64,000 nucleotides of DNA from Xylogone sp. PMI_703 (Eukaryota > Ascomycota > Leotiomycetes): positions 1,426,001 through 1,490,000 of the forward strand of contig JAJTUQ010000002.1 of the NCBI GenBank assembly GCA_021399445.1. Direction: 5' to 3'. Each line of letters starts with the position of its first letter. Positions within the stretch are counted from its first letter, which is position 1. Shown here in pieces: positions 35,706 through 45,450 of the stretch. A program made the translations under genes and the position numbers. The notes beneath the pieces were generated by a model that searched no databases, was not told where the DNA came from, and saw only the letters and a list, made by a program, of their open reading frames with translations.

Positions 35706-36584
35706 CTTAAAAGGAATGATGTAGGTCAGGAGAGAGTTCTGAGCGATCCATTATATATGTGCAGTTGGACTGAAATCAACATATCAAAAATTCCGGCAAC
35801 ATTGTATTCTTGAATACCATATATTTCATTGATGGATTTAGTGATATGGGTGATTCATGATATATCGAAATAAGGCCTTCCTGTAGCTTGTAAGAGAGCA
35901 AAAGAACGAAAGAGGCTATATTGAGCAATAACATATATATTAATTAAGATATTCTATAAGCAAAATATATTGCTACCTAAAAGAGAAGAGTCCTAGCCTG
36001 GAACAAGCGAGAAAAGATCTTCCTGGTAGTTTGTTCACTTTTCAATTGCCATGTAAAATTACAATATCAATTAGAAAATTTTGAAATAGACCAAGTTAAG
36101 TTATCTATTCAACAGTATCCATGTGGATGTTGCAAATGTTGGCCGTAGCCACGGCGGCATAGGTACCCATGTAGACACGCTCCTTATGGAGATTAATTTC
36201 CAAATTGTTGCTCTCACTGCCCGGCTTTTTCACGAGCGAACGGCAAGACAAGGCTGGACAGGCTATGCTATCCTTAGAAGCTTTACACGGCAGAACTCCA
36301 GCCCATCTGATGGGGTAATAGAAGTGTGGGTCACCGAGGCGGGGGATGTCCGTCGGAGACATGGGGGTCGAGCTTTCGCGGGGCCAAGCAAACCGGCAGC
36401 ATAAGATACTTACATTTGCAAGTGTCTATCCACTTCTTTATACGGGACAGTAGTAAGCAGTATTTCTTTATATGTCCAGTGGTCTTAATTATCACGTGAA
36501 AGCGATAGTCACAATCGGCTCTAATGGCTATGGAAGAATCAGAAACAGGCGCAAGTATACAAGGGTCCCATTCTATTGTCCACA
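35706..36584. other. Intergenic region between P450 and FAD monooxygenase
   Basis: Low-GC 3' flank up to about 36100, then a stretch of clearly higher GC (36110-36400) with overlapping frames on both strands (36123-36404 plus, 36105-36362 minus). These look like a fragment of former coding sequence, but no family is recognised. The rest is the promoter of the next gene. Confidence 0.4.
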
Positions 36585-38241
36585 ATGACTGACTGTTTAG
36601 TCCAGCATCGTCCAAGTACCAGTGATCTTCATGTCGCTATTGTTGGTGCGGGAATAGGTGGTCTCATGTGTGCCATAGCATGCTGTCGGGCTGATCCACC
36701 TATACAAGTCACCGTTTTTGAGCGTGCACCAGAAATCATGACCATTGGTGCAGGAATACATATCCCGCCAAATGCATGTCGAGTGCTGACACGTTTTGGA
36801 CTTCTTGATAAGCTCAAAGAAGCGGGTGGCTACCAGCCAGTAGATTTCACATTAAGGAGATACCAGAATGGCCAGGTTCTTGCTGAAAAACCTCTTAAGG
36901 ATAGGGTAAAGAATGAATACGGAGCAGAGTGGATGTAAGAAGAACAGAGAACACATTATATTTACCGAATGAAGGAGCTGACAAACTTTCCTTCACACAA
37001 AGAGCTATACATAGAGGCGACTATCAGAATGTACTCCTCAAGGAGGCTTTAGCAGTCGGGGCACATGTGATAACAAATGCAGAGGTCACCGGTATCAAAA
37101 CTACTTCGGACAGCCCTCAGACCATTTTGTTAAAAGATGGAAGATCCATCACGGCGGATGTGATAATAGGGGCAGATGGTACGCCCGTGTTGTTGTTTGA
37201 GCCTTCAAACGGAGTCCGGGCTAACTTTGTCATGTAGGGCTTTGGTCTCTGATAAGAGAAATAGTGCTGGGACGTCCTTTCCCACCGCTAGAGACAGGCG
37301 ATTTAGCATACCGGGGTACTTTCACTCATGACCAGTTAAAAGCCTTTAAAAAAGAAAGAATCGATAAGTTGCTGGAACAGTCTAACATACAAGTGTGGCT
37401 GGGACAGGGCAAACATGCCGTGTTCTATCCTCTGAGAAATCACACGGAATATAATTTGGTCTTAATGTGAGTTGTCTGAAATTTGCTTTCAGTTAAACTG
37501 CTGAACATCACAAAGAGTTGCAGATGATCTACCAACTGGTGTACGAACCTCGCAAGGCAGCTTGGAGGAGATGGCAGCCCACTTTGAAGGATGGGATCCA
37601 ATGTTTGGTTCTCCCATAACCGTTTGCTTCAGATCAATTTACTGATTCGTTAGATTGAGCGATATTATCTCATGTCTCAAGTCTGCCTTAAAATGGAAGC
37701 TCTTTCACTTTAAGGAACTAGACCAGTGGACAAAAGTATTCAATCAATTTCCATGGATAACTGATACGTATTCATAATTGCTAATGACTATATCTTATAG
37801 GGTACAATTGCGCTTTTGGGGGATGCTTCTCATCCCACATTACCATATCAGGGCCAAGGAGCAGCAATGGCAGTTGAAGACGGAGCGATTTTGGGATTGC
37901 TTCTGACAAAACTGCAACGAATTGGACTACCTTCAAATTCTACAGCAAAGGATGCGCAATTGACGAGTCTCTTTTCCTTATATGAAGATCTGCGAAAGAA
38001 AAGGACCGAAGTCAACGTGGCGGGAGCAGTCCATACTCGACATTACTATCACTTGGCGGATGGAGATGAACAGCAACAGCGCGACAGGGAACTCGCTAGT
38101 TTGCCTAAGGAGAAATGGCAGGGTTCTTGTTCATTTAATTGGGGTGATGCTCAGTATCAGAGGAGTCTGTTGGGGTTCGATGTTCTTGCGGATGCAGAGC
38201 AAAAATTTGATGAATGGGCAGAGCAGAGGTCGAAATTATGA
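36585..38241 (+). CDS. FAD-dependent monooxygenase, salicylate-hydroxylase-like, 454 aa
   Basis: Six exons: 36585-36934, 37003-37178, 37238-37466, 37516-37602, 37654-37735 and 37801-38241; all phases match (1,365 nt). Group A flavin monooxygenases hydroxylate aromatic rings using NAD(P)H and O2, in salicylate hydroxylase with loss of CO2. Motifs are intact: dinucleotide-binding GAGIGG (21-26), PPNACRVL, the DG motif (VIIGADG) and the GD motif (LLGDASHPTLPYQGQGAA, Asp316). The intron at 37603-37653 has a weak GTTTGG donor, yet the join restores the family segment GWDPILSDIISCLKSALKW. Closest by eye to fungal salicylate hydroxylase-like enzymes; true substrate unknown. Start chosen at the ATG 585 rather than the TTG 9 nt upstream. 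Confidence 0.9.
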
Positions 38242-38974
38242 TGTTCCGAGGATAGTGGATAGCAATGCTATATTTTCCAGCTATCTTAGCACGTACGATA
38301 TGATTGTATAGGATGCTAATCGATTTAATCCCACGTAGACCTACAAAGTGGCACCTATGTACTGTCTTATGAACAGAGATCGATGCCTCACTCCGTCTCT
38401 AATTACGATCCCTAGTAACCGTAGCGCTGGTACCATGTACATATTTAATTTGTACACAAGTGAATATACCAATGTATAATTCTTCGGAGAGCTATGGATT
38501 TGTATGCTAGATTGTTGTGGGCTATAATTCTTGGTCAATCCCCTAGATAGAAGAACGAGCTGTAAAACCACAGGAAAAGAGAAACGGTAGAGGAGCGTAG
38601 TAAGATACGATTAAGGTAATTATCCGGTATCACTCCAGTGTCCACCCCTCCGGAAGTGGTAGGTACGTAGTTTACCCCGCGGGATTAGCTGGCTCAGGGC
38701 GGGATCCATCAATGACCCCAGAAAGCCGAAACAATTAAGATGTATATCCCGAGCTGGAGAGTTGGGGTAGTAGCTGAGGCTAATAATAACCGCATTGGTC
38801 GCGATGTTCTAGCGTCTCTTACGCACGATGAGGTAAGAATAAAGAGGTCCAAAGTTTTTAATAACTGAAAAGAAGTACCAAGGGTAAAGAGGGTCAAAGT
38901 TCACTTATTGAATTAGATATTTTCGATGTCTTCCACGAGAAAATAAATCCGTATTTCTACTCTGTAAATTTACA
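38242..38974. promoter_or_regulatory. Promoter region of the phenol-hydroxylase-like gene, with a CCGCGG site
   Basis: No gene seen. The palindrome CCGCGG at 38677-38682 lies about 300 bp upstream of the next start codon and continues as GATTAG; related sites precede the amidohydrolase and the BVMO genes. Zero-spaced inverted CCG/CGG is a possible site for a Zn2Cys6 factor. Confidence 0.4.
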
Positions 38975-41164
38975 ATGGCGGGTGCGAACGGTGTGTCCTC
39001 GCATTCTGCGTTGACAGTGGACTACCTGATTGTTGGGACAGGTCCTGCTGGTGCAGCGCTTGCAGCTTTTATGTCTTCGTATGGTAAGGGTCGAAGCGAA
39101 TGTTTTGGGTTTTGTCACGGTCCCCCTTTAGATTAATCTTTACTAATTCTTGCTGTCACAGGTATGACCGGCCTGATTGTCAGCCAAGATCCGAGCAATG
39201 CCGATACACCTCGAGCTCATATTACAAATATGGCAGCACTCGGTACGAGAATTCTACTACCTTTTGGATAATATGGTGGAGCTCTATGTGACGGTTTTAG
39301 CGCTGATACTGGGCAGACTGTCTCCGAGATATTGGGCTTGACGTAGAGTGTTATAAACTAGGGACAAAAAATGACTCAATGGTACATACCCGTTGGTCTA
39401 ATACAATGGCTGGGCAAGAGTATGGCCGTATATACTCATGGGGTAATGATCCAAAGAGAAAGGTGAGACTGGAATAAGTGCAAATGCAACTGGCTGCCCC
39501 AAGAGTTATCGGTCAATTGGAATTCTGACGGTTTGCTAAGGGAGACTACAAACTCGCGAGTCCTTCGGAAATGCTGGATTTACCTCAAACTTTAATGGAA
39601 CCAATTTTAATTCGCTATGCTACCTTACATGGTTTCAAATGCCGATGGGATACCCAATTCGTCTCCTTTGAACAAGATGAGAAAGGAGTCACAACGACAT
39701 TGCTGGATAACCTCTCTCAAAAGTCGTTCCAAATCCGAAGTAAGTATCTGTTTGGTGCTGATGGAGCGCGTAGCAAAATTGTGCAGCAGGCAGAGATTCC
39801 CTTGATAAGACGTCCAGGCCAAGGCTTTGCAGTGAATATCTTGATGGAGGCTGATATGTCGCATCTCATGGACCATCGCAAAGGCAACCTCCACTGGATC
39901 TTGCAACCAAATCTAGAGACACCTGAATGGGGTTGGATCGGCTGTATGAGAATGGTCAAACCATGGTACGAGTGGCTATGTATTATTTTTACCGCCCCTA
40001 CTGCAGAAAGGGAAGTGAGGTCTAACGAAGAATATGTTAAACGTATTCATGAGATGATCGGGGATGAATCAGTGTTAGTTAAGATCCTAGGAGTATCCAC
40101 CTGGGCAATCAATGAAACCGCCGCAGAGTATTATTCTAAGGACAGAGTGTAAGTAATATTTTAGACTTACCACTTTAGAGCAACTTCTTACCAGTCTGAC
40201 TACGGAAAGATTCTGCCTAGGCGACGCAGTACATCGGCACCCGCCAAATCACGGGTTAGGATCAAATACTTGCATCCAAGATGCACACAACCTGGCATGG
40301 AAGATATACTATGTGGAGAAAGGTATGGAATACTAAGGATACATTGGCTAATAATTGTTTGTTGACCTATCATTGTTGTCCAGGTTTGGCGGGGAAAGAG
40401 CTACTTGATAGCTACAGCGTGGAACGCCAACCGGTTGGGCTGGATGTTGTCACCCAGTAAGAAATGTTTCGCATTCCCGTACGTGAACAATTAACTTATT
40501 AAAAACCATGGCCAATGCATCCTTGAGAAATCATAAGAACATCTGGGAAGTTCTTGGCAATCTAGAGCCGACGGTAGAAGCTCGTATGAAAGCCCAAGCC
40601 GAGTTCCACGAGAATTCGCCAGAGGGGAGAGCTCGCCGACTGCGACTATCAAAAGCTCTAAGGGCAATTGATAGAGAAGAACATGGCCTAGGTATCGAAA
40701 TGAACCAGCGCTATAGCTCATCAGCAGTGTACGAAGCCGATCAAGGCCCCAAACCCGAGTTCGAAAGAGATCCATTACAGTACTACCATCCCATAACCTA
40801 TCCCGGAGCTCGTCTTCCACATGCCTGGCTCGGCAATCATATTCCGTCAAAGTATATATCCACTATCGATTTAGCTGGAAAGGGACAATTTACAATTTTT
40901 ACCGGCATTGGTGGTAAACCATGGAAGAGTGCGGCAGAACAGCTGTCCTCAGAACTTCGGGTGCCGATTAGGGTCTACTCTATTGGATACGGACAGGATT
41001 ACAAAGATGTGTACCTTGACTGGGAAAATGTTCGAGGTGTTGAGGAATCGGGATGTGTGCTTGTTAGACCCGATTACTTTGTGGCATGGAGATGCCCCCA
41101 GTGGCAAGAGGATAGTGCCTCAAAACTAAGGGATGTGATAAAATCAGTCCTGTCATTATCCTAA
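38975..41164 (+). CDS. FAD-dependent phenol-hydroxylase-like monooxygenase with a damaged last splice acceptor
   Basis: Exons in phase: 38975-39083, 39162-39242, 39317-39462, 39541-40148, 40210-40322, 40384-40456. A last exon should begin at 40510 to give 594 aa. The N-terminal two thirds has GTGPAG, PRAHITNMAAL, LPQTLMEP, the DG motif (LFGADGARSKI) and GDAVHRHPPNHGLGSNTCIQDAHNLAWK, as in the 2,4-dichlorophenol 6-monooxygenase / phenol hydroxylase group; the C-terminal third has the thioredoxin-like segment PGARLPHAWL. The intron after VVTQ has a good GTAAG donor but no AG within 50 nt; where the acceptor belongs the sequence reads CCATGG. Unspliced, the frame stops right after VVTQ (TAA 40458-40460), and the C-terminal domain becomes a separate 218-codon ORF at 40508-41164 with its own ATG. 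So either a non-canonical splice is used or the gene is split or dead. Confidence 0.78.
40508..41164 (+). other. C-terminal domain ORF of the split phenol-hydroxylase-like gene, 218 codons
   Basis: Starting with an ATG in a strong context (ACCATGG), this frame encodes the linker helices and thioredoxin-like C-terminal domain of the upstream enzyme. In the family it is part of one polypeptide and packs against the catalytic domain. The ATG coincides with the place where the acceptor AG of the last intron is expected, so a single G-to-T change could explain both the loss of the splice site and the gain of this start. Confidence 0.6.
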
Positions 41165-41533
41165 TACTATCCATTTGCTGCGCAGCTTTTAAGTTAGAAA
41201 AGTCATGAGAGCTATATTGAATATAGTTGAATTATTTCCGGGCCTTGATCCTAGCTATGCAAACCTACATTTATCGTATTACTTTACGCGATTGGAGAAG
41301 TGTGGCAACCTCATTTATGCTGCCTATACGGTGAGCGATTACAGATACAGGTGCCTGCCAATTTTGGTAAGAAAGAATACACAACCTTTCCACCAGAAAG
41401 GATATTAGAGCAGATCTTTGGTCAAAAATGCTCAAGTGTGACGTTGAATGAAATGGCTGATCAATCGCCGCGAAAATAATGGCATCACGCCCACTTACCC
41501 CAGTGTATCCGCCCAGTTGTTGTGTTCGCTCCT
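41165..41533. other. Intergenic remnant downstream of the truncated hydrolase
   Basis: On the minus strand this is where the missing C-terminal two thirds of the CocE-type hydrolase should lie. A shifted minus-strand frame stays open for roughly 90 codons (GKERTQQLGG onward), but I recognise no CocE C-terminal motif. Small plus-strand frames (41205-41408) are judged chance. Confidence 0.4.
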
Positions 41534-42224
41534 TTACCTAACCCCCACCTCGGGAATTTTGACCTGCCGATTCCACCAAAAACTTATGAATGGGTTGAAG
41601 AGAATACCTCCATACCTGCAACGATCGCGATGATAGTCCGACACGCCTTCCCATAGTATAATACAAGCAAGTCCCTTTGGCTGGCGAGCTGCAACTCGCC
41701 ATTGACTTCCAGCATAGTAACTGATTCCGAGGAGCCCCACCTTGCCTGAGGACCACGGCTGTGATGCTGCCCACTCGATGAGGTCGAAGAATGCCTCACT
41801 AGTGCTACGAGACATTGTATCAAAGATACCTGGAGATTGACCTGTGCCGACCTCATCAGCTCTGACTACTGCGTAGTCATTTCGGGTCCAGAATCCTGGA
41901 TCAGGTGTCTCCCGCGCAGAATGTGGGGAATGATGCTCTTCTGGAACTCCATTAAACGAAGCTGCATGAAACCTGTATGAAATGAGCAATTAGGGTTAAT
42001 AAGTCGTCTGAAAGCCTCAATACCTACACGCTATAACGGACATCTTTACCATAAGGACCATATGTCACTAGAACTGGAAACTTCTCGGTGTTGCTTCGAG
42101 GGCGATAGACATTGCATCTCACCAATCCCTTGCCATCTTTCAGGAGCACAGAAACATTCTCTTCATAAATATAGTCAAATGATGTAGTGTCTACTTTATG
42201 AATATCTCGAATCGTATTAGGCAT
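41534..42224 (-). pseudogene. Truncated CocE/NonD-type alpha/beta hydrolase (N-terminal 211 aa only)
   Basis: Exons 42224-42028 and 41972-41534 splice in phase to 211 codons. The sequence matches the N-terminal third of CocE/NonD (X-Pro dipeptidyl-peptidase S15-like) hydrolases of about 550-600 aa: VTYGPYGKD, the HSAxETPDP region, RADEVGTGQSPG, and the nucleophile elbow LLGISYYAG with its Ser. The frame stops at VGVR soon after the WNRQV segment, before the catalytic Asp and His and before the C-terminal jelly-roll. Such enzymes cleave esters, amides or lactones. A stable active product is unlikely, so I call it a truncated gene; the promoter and splice sites look intact, which suggests recent damage. 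It is divergent from the FAD/ADC fusion. Confidence 0.72.
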
Positions 42225-42731
42225 CTTTACAAGATAATTGAGATTTTGAAGTATGAACCATTGAAGTTAAGGCCAGCCAATTTGCCAATAGATTCCCATG
42301 TCCAAAAACCACTTAAGTAGGTACCATATGCTGTTAAGTTTAATTTATCAGATGGAGTAATCAGAATTTTTCCAATCAATATTATCTGCAAGTTCCGGGT
42401 TGAAATGGGGGTTGCAGTGGAGGTGTTATCCCCGGTAATTTCCTCTTCAAAGGACAGATTCTCTGTATTGACAAGAGACACTCAAAAATTTCCAACAATC
42501 CAGTTGAGGCACTTCTTTGTAGGGGCTTCTCTTCTACATCAATACTTCAGTCTGAGTAGAAAGTAAGTGAACTCCAGTCAAGAATCAATATCCTAACTTT
42601 ATGGTGGCAACATTCTTGCCAGGTTAGTTCTTACCAACCATACATATTGACGAACGGGACAGTTTAGATTTTCTTTTTTTTAATATTGACAATACGCCCA
42701 AATCCTCCAAGAAAGTATCTGCCACCTCACA
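42225..42731. promoter_or_regulatory. Shared divergent promoter (hydrolase / FAD-ADC fusion)
   Basis: About 507 bp separate two divergent start codons. It is AT-rich with an 84-codon minus frame at 42227-42481 that has no family features. No CCGCGG site was found here. Confidence 0.4.
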
Positions 42732-45018
42732 ATGTCCAATACGCATGACATGTCTCCGAAATCATGTATTGACAGCAATACCAACCTTCCTCGGGGGTTG
42801 AAAATCATTGTTGTCGGCGGCGGTTTATGTGGTTTGGCCGCCGCCTTGGCTTTGCGGCAGCAAGGACATGATATCAGCTTGTTTGAGCAGCCTGGTTTCT
42901 CTGACAAGGATAGCTCTATCATTCAATTGACTCCAAATGCCACTGGTATCTTAAGTTCACTCGGGATTGATGCTCGAGAGCGTGGCGCTATAGAAATACA
43001 AAAGGTACACCTTCTATACTAAGTTTTTTTTCTCGTCATAGAGAGGAATGGCACAGCTAACTTAGAACAGTTTCGACACTTAACACCGAGTTTAGAGTTA
43101 AAGTGCGAAATTGATCTGGCGGCTGCTTCTGATCAATTAAAAAGTGTAAGACTTCTCGATTCCTCTGTATAGCTGAGGCATTTATTAATTCTCTCCACAG
43201 CCCTGGCTCGTAATAAACCGCACACTTTTACACACGCACCTCAAAGAAGCGGCAACTTCCAGCCTTGGGAAGGGGAGACCAGTAAAGATTTTTCTTTCAG
43301 AAGCAGTTACTTTTGTAGACTCTCGGACAGCGACTATAGTCCTTTCAGATGGCTCTTCCAGGTCAGCTGACGTTCTCGTTGCTGCTGATGGTGTCCATTC
43401 CATGGTGCGATCAGCCATGCTCGATGATAGTTTTCAAGTAGTTGAAGCCAATATGCAAGTAACTGAGTGTTTCATTCAGCGCCAGAAGATATTTGAAGAT
43501 CAAGAGACAAAGATATTCACCGAAAAGCATAGCTACTTGGAACTCTACTCAGTATCAGACCGAAGTATGACGATATGCTCTACACCGAATGACGAACTAT
43601 TGAATATCACCTGCATCTATCCAGCACCAGAGGCACATGTATGGGGTGGAGACTCCTCAAAGAATCCGGGGTCTCGGCTACACAAGATATACTCGGACTT
43701 TCACCCACATATCACCAAACTATTAACGAAAGTCGATCCTATAGAACTTAAGACTGATATCCTATACGATTTACGACAACTCCAAAAATTTAGGAGTGCT
43801 AGAGTGGCTCTCATAGGACAAGCAGCGCATCCAATAATGCCGTATCTTTCACAAGATATAGCACAAGCCATTGAAGATGCAGTATCTCTCGGGACTCTGC
43901 TTGGTGCAGGGGTTACAACAGCAGAACTATGTAACCGCCTGCAGCTGTATAATGAAGCTCGCTATAATAGAGCATCAGCTGTACAGCAATATGTTCGGCA
44001 TACGGGACAAGACGAAGCTTCTACCAAAACATTAGGTGATGTTAAGTCGACCGTCTCCTTTTCCAGTTTTGAGGGAGCCAATACAGTTTTAGAATATGTG
44101 TTCAACTACAACGAGATACACTCATCAAGGAGACTTCTTATGAAACACCTATGGAGCTTTCAGAGATATCGCCGAGGCCAACGCCAACCTTTAGTCTTTG
44201 GACCATTAGTTGGACCAAGGCAAGATGGCCGAGGACATTCGCATACGGACTCCTTACAAACTTCGGTTGTGACGAAAGCTACTATTACTTTCAAGACCAG
44301 TGCCTCATTAGTTCAAAATCTCCTACCTAACGATAACTATTCAATTGATGGACCTCCCGGTACAGCCGCTGTTGCATCTTTCTCGCTCGAAATGATGGAT
44401 AAACTAGCGTGGCTAGGTGGTGGTGGATACGACATTTTTGCTTTGTATATTCACAACGTCAATTACAAGCAAGCTGATGGTAAAATGAGGACCGGGACCT
44501 ACTGCCCTATCATGATTGAGAATCTGGCAGACCCCATCATAACCGGCCGCGAAGAACTAGGCGTCCCCAAAATGTTCTCCGACATTGAGATATCGAAGGA
44601 CGAGAGCTCCTATGCAGCCCGAGTCTCATGGCGAGGCTACGAGTGGGCTCGGATGCGATGGAAAAATTTGAGAAAATGCAATAATACAAGTATTACTCCA
44701 GACGGATCTGCAAAGAGTGAAGGTCTCTTAGTACATAAGTTTATTCCAGCAACCGGAGATCCGGAATACTGCCGATCCGATGCAGACTACGCCGTTTTGA
44801 TCCCATATCAGCCAGAGCTCTCTAGAACCCTGGCAAAGTTCTCAGCAGATCCGAAAGATACTCAAATTATCATTAATAGTCCAGATGAACAGAAGCTCCC
44901 TACTCTGTGGCCGGTTGTTACCAGACTTGCAGAGATACCAATATTTGAAGTTATAGAAGCAAACGTAGTTCAAATACAAGGCATCCCTGATCTCTCAAAT
45001 GCCGAGCGATTGAACTAG
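42732..45018 (+). CDS. Fusion of FAD monooxygenase and acetoacetate-decarboxylase-like domain, 721 aa
   Basis: Three exons, 42732-43004, 43071-43145 and 43201-45018, all phase 0. Residues about 24-430 form a group A flavin monooxygenase: GGGLCG (29-34), IQLTPNATG, PWLVINRTLLHTHL and the DG motif (VLVAADGVHSMVRS). The normally conserved GD motif reads LIGQAAHPIMP, with Gln323 in place of Asp, and the following QG is QD. Residues about 455-721 match acetoacetate decarboxylase-like proteins, including GREELGVPK, whose Lys573 corresponds to the Schiff-base lysine of true decarboxylases; the second lysine of the usual KK pair is Met. A coupled hydroxylation and decarboxylation of a keto acid is conceivable, but flavin binding may be impaired. 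The domains are encoded in one uninterrupted exon, so the fusion is not a mis-join of exons. Confidence 0.88.
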
Positions 45019-45450
45019 TCTCAAATGAGGTTTACCAAGTGTCTTTTATCTTCCCAGAAAATATATATGTTTATGTCTGTTCGAACTACGCGTCTCTATC
45101 TTGTCGCCCATGACCTTAGCTCGACAACAGCATCCAAGTACAGCCTCATACATAGTACTTTAAGGTATGCTCCATTGTTTCCTATGCGTTGCCTGATCCA
45201 AGATGTGTTTCTTGAAACGCAGTCTTTTTTTCTCGGGAGCCCTTCTATTCCGTAATAGTATACATCCGCATATCAGAGATGACAGTGATATCTGTTCGAT
45301 ACGCCTAGGACAAGGGTTTGGCCTGACTTCATGAATAAGCTAAACTGGCCATCTCAAAGAGCCTCTACCACTTACAACACCGTCGTTAGTTTATCATCAC
45401 TTATGTCTTAAATTCAATTACTCTTTTTATCTTGATGGTGGATCTCATTC
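45019..45450. other. Convergent intergenic region
   Basis: Lies between the 3' ends of the fusion gene and the regulator gene. No gene or repeat is seen; a 76-codon frame at 45025-45255 is judged chance. Confidence 0.5.

Noticed and set aside
36331..36615. Minus-strand gene overlapping the start of the first FAD monooxygenase
   Set aside because: A GTAAGT and a later AG allow a two-exon model with 36105-36362, but the product matches nothing I know and the start would overlap the opposite gene's first codons.
41205..41408. 67-codon plus-strand ORF after the phenol-hydroxylase-like gene
   Set aside because: No family features; region is more likely eroded sequence of the truncated hydrolase.
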